Origin: STF1-107 sp964457935
GTDB taxonomy: Bacteria > Bacillota > Clostridia > Christensenellales > UBA1242
Direction of reading: 5' to 3'
Assembly: GCA_964457935.1 (NCBI GenBank)
Contig: CAYWFC010000012.1
Span: 1-25,384, forward strand
Length of the DNA stretch: 25,384 nucleotides
Within the stretch, counting starts at the first letter, position 1, and the number at the start of each line of letters is the position of its first letter. Both the position numbers and the translations under genes were made by a program. The notes under the pieces were generated by a model, which was not told the origin of the DNA, did no database searches, and worked only from the letters and a program-made list of their open reading frames with translations. Below are positions 7,405 through 15,104 of the stretch, in pieces.

Positions 7405-7413
7405 TTATGACAA
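7387..7413 (-). promoter_or_regulatory. Possible ylmC promoter inside the hairpin
   Basis: On the minus strand TTGTCA (7408-7413) and a perfect TATAAT (7387-7392) are separated by 15 bp, shorter than ideal. A transcript starting here would lack the 5' arm of the hairpin, leaving the ylmC ribosome site free. Confidence 0.45.
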
Positions 7414-7422
7414 TATTCGACA

Positions 7423-8292
7423 TTATATAGTGGTATCATTGTTCTGATTTAGGAGTTCGTCGTTTTCTATGCTTTCGGCAGTCTTATTTTTGCTCAAAAG
7501 GTACGCGATACCAAAACCTAGCGCCAGTAGCACAATGTCTATCACTATGCCCCACCCTGTTCTAAATCCAGGAAACACACTGACTACAGAGCCAAACACC
7601 ATACCTATGATGCCAAAATATGTGAGTTTAGGATATTTTTTGAGCAAAGTTTTCATCATTTTCGCCCCAAACACCAATCCAAACACCATACCAAAAGCGA
7701 ATGGCAATATGATGAGTATATTTAATGACTTTATGGCAGAAATAATGCTAGAGTACACTCCCAGCATCAGCAATAAAAACGACCCACTGAGCCCCGGCAA
7801 TATCACTGCCACAGCGCCCAAAATACCGCCAAAGAACAGCAATCCGGCAGTTTTTAGCGTCAGTTTGTCAATGACAGCGCTCTGCTCGGGATGAATAAAT
7901 ATTAGACAGGCTACTACAGCGAATAGCACTGCAAATACCACGTATTTTATCCATTGATGAGACGTATCTTCTGGTATCTTCCTAGCGCGGATTACCAGCA
8001 CTGGCGTGGTACCCAGCAGTAATCCCAAAAAGAAATACGTGCTAGATATCTCGAAATTCGTCAACAAATAATCTATCAGAAAACTAAATCCAAAAATGCC
8101 GATTGCTATGCCCAGCACTGTGCATACCAAACTCCAAAAGTGCTGTTTGATATATCTAAAATCCAGACTGAGCGCCATCACTATCTGGTCGTAAACTCCT
8201 ATCACGATAGCGACCGTAGCAGAACACAAGCCCGGCGTGATGTTCGCTAGGCCCACCAATATTCCTGCCAAAAAATTTTTGAATTTATCCAT
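7423..8292 (-). CDS. DUF368 membrane protein, likely undecaprenyl-phosphate transporter
   Basis: The 289-residue polytopic protein (about eight hydrophobic helices) has the DUF368 layout with two inverted PG repeats: ANITPGLCSATVA near residue 16 and LPGLSGSFLLLMLG near residue 164. DUF368 members (PopT) have been reported to recycle undecaprenyl phosphate across the membrane for cell-wall synthesis; applying that role here is by family. The first repeat usually reads PGxSGGT, so CSAT is a departure, while the second is conventional. The ATG overlaps the parC stop by one base (TAATG), making it the third gene of parE-parC-DUF368. A large hairpin follows its stop. No strong ribosome site is close to the ATG, consistent with translational coupling. 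Confidence 0.88.
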   Translation of the reverse strand: MDKFKNFLAGILVGLANITPGLCSATVAIVIGVYDQIVMALSLDFRYIKQHFWSLVCTVLGIAIGIFGFSFLIDYLLTNFEISSTYFFLGLLLGTTPVLVIRARKIPEDTSHQWIKYVVFAVLFAVVACLIFIHPEQSAVIDKLTLKTAGLLFFGGILGAVAVILPGLSGSFLLLMLGVYSSIISAIKSLNILIILPFAFGMVFGLVFGAKMMKTLLKKYPKLTYFGIIGMVFGSVVSVFPGFRTGWGIVIDIVLLALGFGIAYLLSKNKTAESIENDELLNQNNDTTI

Positions 8293-10733
8293 TAAAACAA
8301 ATACACTCCACTGTGCTCTATTTTGCCGAAGTCACCTTTTATCAATGTCTGACCCGCCTGTATCCTAGCCGTTACTGGTATTTTATTCAGGTCAATGCTG
8401 ATTAATTCATTTTTGGATGTACTGATGACCAATTCACCAGCAGTGATAGGTGACAATACAGTCTTGACGCGCTCGCCGTTAGGTACGATCCTCAAGCCTT
8501 TTCTGTTTCTGACTATTACACCTAATTCAGATATATTCATACGTTTGGCGTTTGATTTATCAGTCAATACTAGCAATTTGTCTGTGTGTGACACCTGTCC
8601 AGCGTATACTACTTTGTCGCCGTCGTTTAGTGCCATACCTATGACACCAGACCCAGCACGTTTTTGGCTAGGCACATCGTCTAGAGCGCAATTCACTGCC
8701 ATACCGCACTCGGTGACCATTAGTACCGAAGGGCACATATAATTATTCTGCACAGACAATACTTTGTCTTTTTCTTTTAGTTTCAGTGCTAATGCGACTG
8801 ACTTGGTGATATCAAATTCGTTGATAGCGCACTTCTTGATATATCCCTTCTCTGTAAAGAAATACAGCTCGCCACTGCCCTTTACTTCGCTAAAATCAAA
8901 TATATTGACTATTTTTTCATTCATTTCAGACTTAGTGATGAGTGACAATGCAGTGCCTTTGGCATTGTACTTGCATTCTGGGATGTCGGATGTCTTGATT
9001 TTGTACACATTACCTAAATCTGTAAACGCCAGCACTGTGCCGTCTGACATAGTGCGCAATTTGTCTTTTGATAAGACATTTAGAGTATTGTAATTAGCAA
9101 AAGAATTGTCACTGTCGGCAAATGACGTAGCGTCTATATTTTTCAGGCGCAAACCGTCATATGACACGCTGATGAGACACTCATGAGCGACTTTTTCTTC
9201 TACTAATGGCTCTACTTTGTATTCATCGAAGGAATTTACCACTTCTGTCCTTCTAGGAGTGTCAAAACGCTTCTTGATATCCAATATTTCTCTCTTTACC
9301 ACGCCCAGTTGCCTTGCTCTGCTAGCCAAAATCTTGGTCAATTCGTCGATGAGTTTCTCCAATTCACGCAATTCATCGATTAGTTTGGTAGTCTCGAGAT
9401 TGGTCAATCTGCTCAGGCGCATATCTAGTATAGCCACTGCTTGCTGTTCGCTCAGCGCGAAACGCTCTTTCAGACGATCTTTCGCGTGCATGGTAGACGT
9501 GCTACTCTTGATGATGTGGATGACTTCGTCTATATTCTCGATGGCAATGATCAAGCCTTTCACTATGTGTGCGCGGGCTTGTGCTTTTTCTAGATCAAAC
9601 TTGGTGCGCTTGTATATCACATCCACCTGGAAATCGACATAGTATTTCATTATGTCCATTAGCCCCATTTGGAGTGGTTTGCCGTTGGCTATAGCGACCA
9701 TATTGATATTATAAGCGGTCTGCATATCAGTATGCTTTAGCAACAATGCTATCACTTCGTTGATATTGGTATCCTTTTTGAGAGTAATGACTGCGCGCAT
9801 ACCGGTCTTGTCACTCTCATCGTTGATGTCTACTATATTGTTTAGCGCGCCTTTTACTTTGTCTTTTACGACTAGGATTTTCTGCAAAAACTCTGCCTTA
9901 TTGACTTGATAAGGCAATTCTGTAATGACAATATTAGTTTTGCCATTTGGCAATTCTTCTGTATGGAATTTTGCCCTAATCACCACACGACCTTTGCCTG
10001 TGCGGTATGCCTCTACCATTTCGTCACTACTCTGGATGATAGCGCCAGTAGGGAAATCTGGTCCTTTGATGTGCTTGAGTAGGCTCTGCAATGAGCAATC
10101 TTTGTTCTCTATATACTCTACTACAGCATCAATGACTTCGTTGAGATTGTGTGGCGGGATATTGGTCGCCAGTCCGACTGCGATGCCGGCTGCACCATTG
10201 ACCAATAGATTAGGAAATCTACCAGTAAAATAATCAGGTTCTTTTAGTGTATCGTCGAAGTTTAGGCTGTACGTCACAGTCTCTTTGTCCAAATCGCGCA
10301 TTAATTCTAGCGACAATTCACTTAGTTTGACCTCTGTGTAACGCATAGCGGCTGCACTATCCCCGTCGATAGAACCGAAATTGCCATGACCTTTGACTAG
10401 AATGTTTGACATATTGAATTCTTGTGCCATACGTACCATAGCGTCGTATATGGATCTATCGCCATGCGGATGATATTTACCTAAACAATCGCCTACTATA
10501 CGCGCAGATTTTCTGTAAGGCTTGTCAGGGGTATTACCTAATTCCAGCATAGTGTAGAGTATCCTTCTCTGCACTGGCTTTAGCCCGTCCTCTACTCTAG
10601 GCAACGCTCTGTCAAGGATAACATACTCACTATATGGTAACATACTAGAGTGCATTACTTCTTCGACAGTGCGCTCAAAAATATTGCCCCTTGGCTCTAA
10701 ATCTAACTGTATTTGTTTACTTTTTTTAGCCAT
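8292..10733 (-). CDS. parC: DNA topoisomerase IV subunit A (ParC-like type IIA topoisomerase)
   Basis: The protein cleaves and rejoins DNA in a type IIA topoisomerase. The 813 residues show the winged-helix region DGLKPVQRRILY, then KYHPHGD, and the catalytic tyrosine in AAAMRYTE (Y132), then the tower domain, a coiled-coil and a C-terminal beta-pinwheel. I favour ParC over GyrA because the N-terminus resembles ParC-like clostridial proteins (YSEYVILDRALPRVEDG), no intact GyrA box (QRRGGKG) is present (only VRNRKGLR at the equivalent place), and it follows parE 11 bp away. The residue after HPHGD is Arg93, where E. coli GyrA has Ser83; the downstream acidic residue is kept as Asp97. AGAGGA is the ribosome site. 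ParC versus a second GyrA is uncertain. Confidence 0.9.
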   Translation of the reverse strand: MAKKSKQIQLDLEPRGNIFERTVEEVMHSSMLPYSEYVILDRALPRVEDGLKPVQRRILYTMLELGNTPDKPYRKSARIVGDCLGKYHPHGDRSIYDAMVRMAQEFNMSNILVKGHGNFGSIDGDSAAAMRYTEVKLSELSLELMRDLDKETVTYSLNFDDTLKEPDYFTGRFPNLLVNGAAGIAVGLATNIPPHNLNEVIDAVVEYIENKDCSLQSLLKHIKGPDFPTGAIIQSSDEMVEAYRTGKGRVVIRAKFHTEELPNGKTNIVITELPYQVNKAEFLQKILVVKDKVKGALNNIVDINDESDKTGMRAVITLKKDTNINEVIALLLKHTDMQTAYNINMVAIANGKPLQMGLMDIMKYYVDFQVDVIYKRTKFDLEKAQARAHIVKGLIIAIENIDEVIHIIKSSTSTMHAKDRLKERFALSEQQAVAILDMRLSRLTNLETTKLIDELRELEKLIDELTKILASRARQLGVVKREILDIKKRFDTPRRTEVVNSFDEYKVEPLVEEKVAHECLISVSYDGLRLKNIDATSFADSDNSFANYNTLNVLSKDKLRTMSDGTVLAFTDLGNVYKIKTSDIPECKYNAKGTALSLITKSEMNEKIVNIFDFSEVKGSGELYFFTEKGYIKKCAINEFDITKSVALALKLKEKDKVLSVQNNYMCPSVLMVTECGMAVNCALDDVPSQKRAGSGVIGMALNDGDKVVYAGQVSHTDKLLVLTDKSNAKRMNISELGVIVRNRKGLRIVPNGERVKTVLSPITAGELVISTSKNELISIDLNKIPVTARIQAGQTLIKGDFGKIEHSGVYLF

Positions 10734-10744
10734 ATTTTATCCTC

Positions 10745-12685
10745 TTAGTTATTTTTTATCGGTACAAAATCGTCAACCTTATTGAAATTGGCATTTTTAG
10801 CGATATATTCTTTTCTGCCATTGACGTCATCGCCCATCCAAGTGCTGATGATCTGGTCAGCGCGGGCGGCGTCTTCGATAGACACTCTGATCATACTCCT
10901 GCTAGCAGGGTCCATAGTGGTCTCCCACAGCTGTTCGGGATTCATCTCTCCTAGACCTTTGTACCTCTGCAAAACATAATTTTTGCCTACTTTGTCGGTG
11001 ATTTCTTTTAATTCCTCGTCTGTGTAGCAATAATAATCTTTGTCTTTTGCAGATACTTTGTACAGAGGTGGCAGTCCGATGTATATATTGCCATTAGATA
11101 TGAGCGAACGCATATATCTAAAGAAAAATGTCAAAAGTATGGCACGAATATGACCGCCGTCTTGGTCAGCATCGCTAAGAATGATGATTTTGTTAAATTT
11201 CAGATTATCTATATCAAAATCACTGCCTATGCCAGTACCTATAGCGCCTATCAGTGTCCTAATCTCGTCATTGGACAGGACTTGGTCTATTCTCTTCTTC
11301 TCAGCGTTTAGAGGTTTGCCCTTTAGTGGCAAAATCGCTTGATACGACCTGTCACGACCTTGTTTAGCGCTACCGCCCGCACTATCGCCCTCTACTATAA
11401 ATAACTCATTTATTTCCGGCTTTTTGCCACTACAATTCGCTAATTTGCCTACCAAAATGGAGTTTTCTATACTATTTTTGGCACGAGTGACTTCTTTTGC
11501 CTTTTTGGCAGCGTGACGCACTCTGGCAGCGCCTTTTGCCTTGTCGATGATTAGTTCACCTATCTGCTCGTTCTTCTTGCTAGTGAAATATTCTTCTAAT
11601 TTCTCTATACATACCGATTCTATGCGAGTCCTAGCCTCTGGATTGCCTAGTTTAGTCTTGGTCTGACCTTCAAACTGGACATTTTTCATCTTTATGCTCA
11701 GTACAGCAGTCATACCCTCTCTGTAGTCGTCGCCTATTAGGGCTATGTCTTTGCCTTTCACTAGATTATTCTTCGCTACGAAGTTATTCAGTACTTTAGT
11801 GAGCGCAGACTTGAATCCCACTTCGTGAGTACCACCCTCTGGAGTAGGAATATTATTCACATAGCTAAACACCCTCTCAGTGTAATTGTCTGTATACTGT
11901 ATGGCTAATTCCACTCTGGTGTCATCACACTCGCCTTCGATATATATAGGCGGATTAAACAGTTTGTTCTTGTCTTCGTTCAGATAAGACACATAATCCC
12001 TAATACCGCCTTCGTAGCAAAATTGCTGTTTGGCGCCAGTGCGTTCATCTGTTAGGTCTATGGTAATGCCTTTATTGAGATACGCTGTCTCGCGCAGTCG
12101 CTCTGCCACGTCGTCGTAATTAAAATGTATATCCTTAAACACTCTGTCGTCTGGCAGGAAACGCACATAAGTACCGCTAGTATTGGCACTGCCCACTAAA
12201 GTCAACGGCTGTACAGTCACGCCACTGCGGACTTTGCCACCTTTCTCCACTGACTCAAATCTAGTGAAGTATTTCTTGCCATCGCGACATACTGTGACTT
12301 CGCAATACCTACTCAGTGCATTGGTAACTGACGCGCCCACGCCATGCAAGCCACCTGAATAACTATAGTTGCTGTCAGAGAATTTGCCCCCTGCGTGCAA
12401 CTGTGTAAATACCACTTCTACCCCGGGAATGTGCAATTTAGGATGAATATCTACTGGGATGCCTCTGCCGTTATCTTGGACACTGGCTGTACCGTCTTTG
12501 TGCAAAGTGACTGATACTTTGTTACCGAAGCCATTGGCTATCTCATCCACAGAGTTGTCCACTATCTCCCACAATAAATGGTGCAAGCCTTTTACACCTG
12601 TACCACCTATATACATACCGGGACGCATACGCACTGCGTCCAAGCCCTCTAATACTAATAAATCTTTTGAATTATATGCCGACAC
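10745..12685 (-). CDS. parE: DNA topoisomerase IV subunit B (ParE-like)
   Basis: This is the ATPase subunit partner of the following gene. At 646 residues it has the GHKL ATPase motifs (EIVDNSVDE, DNGRGIPV, GGLHGVGASVTNAL), a transducer domain, the TOPRIM metal motifs EGDSAGGSAKQGRDR and DADQDG, and the C-terminal region with YKGLGEM and the TMDP motif. DADQDG differs from the frequent DADVDG, but the acidic triad is intact. The start is GTG (it gives MSAYNSKDLLVLEGLD) with GGAGGA 8 bases upstream; a promoter lies at 12708-12735. GyrB and ParE are hard to separate without trees; the absence of dnaA/recF neighbours and pairing with a ParC-like protein favour ParE. Confidence 0.92.
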   Translation of the reverse strand: MSAYNSKDLLVLEGLDAVRMRPGMYIGGTGVKGLHHLLWEIVDNSVDEIANGFGNKVSVTLHKDGTASVQDNGRGIPVDIHPKLHIPGVEVVFTQLHAGGKFSDSNYSYSGGLHGVGASVTNALSRYCEVTVCRDGKKYFTRFESVEKGGKVRSGVTVQPLTLVGSANTSGTYVRFLPDDRVFKDIHFNYDDVAERLRETAYLNKGITIDLTDERTGAKQQFCYEGGIRDYVSYLNEDKNKLFNPPIYIEGECDDTRVELAIQYTDNYTERVFSYVNNIPTPEGGTHEVGFKSALTKVLNNFVAKNNLVKGKDIALIGDDYREGMTAVLSIKMKNVQFEGQTKTKLGNPEARTRIESVCIEKLEEYFTSKKNEQIGELIIDKAKGAARVRHAAKKAKEVTRAKNSIENSILVGKLANCSGKKPEINELFIVEGDSAGGSAKQGRDRSYQAILPLKGKPLNAEKKRIDQVLSNDEIRTLIGAIGTGIGSDFDIDNLKFNKIIILSDADQDGGHIRAILLTFFFRYMRSLISNGNIYIGLPPLYKVSAKDKDYYCYTDEELKEITDKVGKNYVLQRYKGLGEMNPEQLWETTMDPASRSMIRVSIEDAARADQIISTWMGDDVNGRKEYIAKNANFNKVDDFVPIKNN

Positions 12686-12707
12686 TGAAAAAGTCCTCCA
12701 TTAGTTA

Positions 12708-12735
12708 AATATACCACTTTGAAATAAAAAATCAA
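12708..12735 (-). promoter_or_regulatory. Probable promoter of the parE-parC operon
   Basis: On the minus strand TTGATT (12730-12735) and TATATT (12708-12713) are 16 bp apart. The predicted transcription start is around 12701, directly before the GGAGGA ribosome site (12694-12699) of the GTG start. Confidence 0.5.
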
Positions 12736-12760
12736 CAAAAATCACCAAAATTTCGAAAAA

Positions 12761-13144
12761 TTATTGCACATCGGTGTAACTATTAGGCAATAATTCCGCA
12801 ATACTGCGCTTGTCGTCAGTATCTAATATTACATTGATATTAGGGCAAAAATCATTAAATATCTGTCTGCACCTACCACATGGCGACACTATCTGTGTCG
12901 CACCGTCATATCTTCTGACTGCTACAGCAGTGACTATATCGCGCTTGCCGTTTAGCCTAGCATTGGACAGAGCGACCAACTCCGCGCATGCGCCTACCCA
13001 ACTATGCAAATTCATACCAAAATACATCTCGCCATCGCTAGCCAGCACTCCTGCCACGACGTAAACATCGGATATATCTGTATTGCGTCCAGCGAGTTTA
13101 GTCACTTCGTCCAAAAGACGCTTGTCCTGCGCATCCAAAAACAT
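12761..13144 (-). CDS. Cytidine-deaminase-fold enzyme resembling blasticidin-S deaminase
   Basis: The zinc site is clear: C53-A-E55 with the catalytic Glu, and SPCGRC supplying C89 and C92. The 127-residue length fits tetrameric cytidine deaminases. However, the usual substrate motif GxNxE reads GMNLH (43-47), so the Glu that recognises ribose in cytidine deaminase is missing. The spacing from that Asn to the first zinc Cys is 8 rather than the 11 I recall for B. subtilis Cdd. From memory, the stretches CAELVAL, SPCGRCRQ and the late ELLPNSY are closer to Aspergillus blasticidin-S deaminase. It may deaminate cytidine, a nucleoside analogue or another base. The ribosome site is GGAGG; a strong promoter and a 9-bp inverted repeat overlap the start. 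It lies after ddl on the same strand but has its own promoter. Confidence 0.85.
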   Translation of the reverse strand: MFLDAQDKRLLDEVTKLAGRNTDISDVYVVAGVLASDGEMYFGMNLHSWVGACAELVALSNARLNGKRDIVTAVAVRRYDGATQIVSPCGRCRQIFNDFCPNINVILDTDDKRSIAELLPNSYTDVQ

Positions 13145-13170
13145 ATTACCTCCATCTCTGAAGGTAATAT
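13143..13170. promoter_or_regulatory. Inverted repeat overlapping -10 box and start of the deaminase gene
   Basis: ATATTACCT and AGGTAATAT form perfect 9-bp arms around a 10-base spacer. One arm covers most of the -10 box (13166-13171) and the other covers part of the ribosome site plus the first two bases of the ATG. This layout is that of a repressor operator. An RNA hairpin is less likely because the predicted transcript starts inside the repeat. Confidence 0.5.
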
Positions 13171-13194
13171 ATCAAATTTTGCAAAAATTATCAA
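13166..13194 (-). promoter_or_regulatory. Promoter of the deaminase gene
   Basis: On the minus strand TTGATA (13189-13194) and TATATT (13166-13171) are exactly 17 bp apart, giving a leader of about 15 bases that carries GGAGGT. Confidence 0.65.
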
Positions 13195-13204
13195 ACAAAT
13201 ATCG

Positions 13205-14308
13205 CTATTTTATGACACCGCCGTCGAAATAGGTAATCAAATCGCTCTGCGAGTGTATCTTTGTCTCTATCATCTTTGATAGCATAGTAGGATAATCTAT
13301 CCCCTTTCGCTCGTACAGGAAAAAAGCCAAAGAGCCCGGAATAGTATTGATTTCGTTGAGATATACCTTGTCGTGATCAATATCTATCAAATAGTCTATC
13401 CTGACTACGCCCGACAAACCCAAAAACTGATATGCTCGTCGACTATAATCTATTATCTCGTCTCTCATCTCATCAGAAATATTGGCTGGTATAATCCTAT
13501 CACTGCCTTTCATGCCTTTGGAGCCCTTGCCATGGTGAATATATTTTTTCTCAAAGTCCAGTATCGCGTCCTTATTCACAGGCTCTTCTAGTTCGCCACA
13601 GACTAAGTCGTCGCCGTCTAGCAGCACTGCGCAATTCACTTCTTTTTTGTTTTGGATGAAGTCTTCCACTAACGCACAGTCATCCATAGTAAACACTAAA
13701 TCTAGTGATGCGGATATATCATCTACACTGCATTTAGATATGCCAATGCTAGAACCTAGTGAGTTTGGTTTGACTATGACATCGTGAGTAAGAGTGTCTT
13801 TTATGTGAGCGAGAGTGCATTCTTTGTCGTGATGATATTGATGTCTGGTGACCAACACGCCATTGACAGTAGGTATGTCTATAGATTTTAGTAGCATTTT
13901 TGTGAAATGCTTGTTCATGCAGATAGCGCTAGGCAGGCAGTTGGCGCTAGTGCATGGGATATTTTGTGTTTTGAGCATTGCCACCAATTCACCGTTCTCT
14001 CCTATCCCGCCATGGCAACAATTCACCACGCAATATACATCTTTGTACTTTTTGTACCCACCGAGGCGCTTGATGTATAGTCCGCCGTCAAAAAATAATA
14101 CTCTTTTTAGGCTGGCAGTGTCGATGTGTTTGTAGTGTTCAGGCTCAGTCAGTTTGTCTGCTAGGTACATGGTGTTATCTTTAGCTATGTACACTTTGGT
14201 AACATTGTCATATGTACATCTTAGGGCTTTTTCGCATTGTAACGCTGTGATGATGGATATGTCGTGTTCGACTGTCGCTCCACCATAGATTAATATGATA
14301 TTTTGCAT
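13205..14308 (-). CDS. ddl: D-alanine--D-alanine ligase
   Basis: Ddl joins two D-alanines for the peptidoglycan stem using ATP. The 367 residues show the N-terminal YGGATVEHDIS with the catalytic Glu, CCHGGIGENGE, the ATP-grasp stretch VKPNSLGSSIGIS, and the metal-binding end RIDYLID followed by LNEINTIPGSLA. The omega-loop region reads FEKKYIHHGKGSKGMKG. I see no D-lactate or D-serine signature I can defend, so D-Ala-D-Ala is the default. The protein is rich in cysteine. The start MQNIILIYGG is fixed by the family; it lacks a Shine-Dalgarno site and has a -10-like TATATC 5 bp upstream. It diverges from the hydrolase/MurF-like pair with only 42 bp between. Confidence 0.95.
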   Translation of the reverse strand: MQNIILIYGGATVEHDISIITALQCEKALRCTYDNVTKVYIAKDNTMYLADKLTEPEHYKHIDTASLKRVLFFDGGLYIKRLGGYKKYKDVYCVVNCCHGGIGENGELVAMLKTQNIPCTSANCLPSAICMNKHFTKMLLKSIDIPTVNGVLVTRHQYHHDKECTLAHIKDTLTHDVIVKPNSLGSSIGISKCSVDDISASLDLVFTMDDCALVEDFIQNKKEVNCAVLLDGDDLVCGELEEPVNKDAILDFEKKYIHHGKGSKGMKGSDRIIPANISDEMRDEIIDYSRRAYQFLGLSGVVRIDYLIDIDHDKVYLNEINTIPGSLAFFLYERKGIDYPTMLSKMIETKIHSQSDLITYFDGGVIK

Positions 14309-14313
14309 ATTTT

Positions 14314-14343
14314 GATATATGTTTTGTGGTATTTATTTGTCAC
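14314..14343 (-). promoter_or_regulatory. Possible leaderless promoter of ddl
   Basis: On the minus strand GTGACA (14338-14343) and TATATC (14314-14319) are 18 bp apart, and the ddl ATG follows 5 bp after the -10 box. The 42-bp gap must also hold the signals of the diverging hydrolase gene, for which I see no convincing boxes. Confidence 0.42.
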
Positions 14344-14350
14344 TTGATGT

Positions 14351-15103
14351 GTGTTTTTCATATATAAAATTGTGAAATTTTTATACAAAACTTACACGAT
14401 TGACTATGATTACGACGATTGCCACACCGAGCCGATAGTGTTTTTGCATGGCTGGGGCGGTGACAAGGATAGTTTCTCAGAATGCCGTAATCTCTTGAGG
14501 CAGTACTCCACTATCAGCATCAGTATGCCACCTCAATTTTTGCACAGCACGCACACGAGCGCGGTACCACTAGATATGTATGATTATGTAAACATAGTCA
14601 AAGGCATATTGGATACACACAATATAAGCAGAGTGTATGTGGTGTGCCACAGTTTCGGCTTTCGGGTGGCGATGCTAATGCACTATCTCCACCAAAATAT
14701 AGACAAATTAGTCGTCACTGGTGGTGCTGGGCTGAGACGAAAAAAGAATTTTTTTCAGAAATTAAAAAGTGACCACATCGCCTTGCTACTAAAAGACGCA
14801 AAACACGCTGAATATTACTACAATCTATACGCGTCTGCTGATTACAAAATGTTATCACTGACAGACAAAAAAACATTCAAAAATGTGGTCAATATGGACC
14901 TAACCTTCTGCCTAGACAGACTAAATATGCCGATATTCCTGTATTGGGGGCGATCTGACACTGAGACGCCTTATGTCATGGCAAAAAAAATCAAAAAACG
15001 CACTAAATACACCATTTTGTACAAAGCAAAAGGCGGACATTTCTGTTATCTAGAAAATAATTTTGAATTTAATAACCTATGCACTAAATTTTTAAGGAGT
15101 TGA
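14351..15103 (+). CDS. Alpha/beta-fold hydrolase
   Basis: This 250-residue protein has the alpha/beta hydrolase pattern: oxyanion motif FLHGWGG (31-37), nucleophile elbow CHSFG with Ser101, the acid in YWGRSD (Asp203) and the base in KGGHF (His230). The catalytic triad is therefore complete. There is a basic and hydrophobic N-terminus but no clear signal peptide, so a cytoplasmic or membrane-edge location is likely. The start is GTG; a GTG at 14372 is an alternative. The gene ends one base before the MurF-like ligase gene, and its last codons carry that gene's AAGGAG ribosome site, so the two are co-transcribed. The context suggests a hydrolysis or acyl-transfer step in cell-wall precursor metabolism. 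The substrate is unknown. Confidence 0.85.
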   Translation: MFFIYKIVKFLYKTYTIDYDYDDCHTEPIVFLHGWGGDKDSFSECRNLLRQYSTISISMPPQFLHSTHTSAVPLDMYDYVNIVKGILDTHNISRVYVVCHSFGFRVAMLMHYLHQNIDKLVVTGGAGLRRKKNFFQKLKSDHIALLLKDAKHAEYYYNLYASADYKMLSLTDKKTFKNVVNMDLTFCLDRLNMPIFLYWGRSDTETPYVMAKKIKKRTKYTILYKAKGGHFCYLENNFEFNNLCTKFLRS

Positions 15104-15104
15104 T

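Noticed and set aside
8395..10233. Plus-strand open frames opposite parC
   Set aside because: They are antisense to conserved ParC codons, with Ser/Leu-rich shadow translations and no ribosome sites.
8292..12685. Calling the topoisomerase pair GyrA/GyrB
   Set aside because: No intact GyrA box is seen, the N-terminus is ParC-like and there is no dnaA-recF context; the call stays open to phylogeny.
13143..13170. RNA hairpin hiding the deaminase ribosome site
   Set aside because: The predicted transcript begins inside the repeat, so the 5' arm would not be in the mRNA; a DNA operator is the better reading unless transcription comes from ddl.
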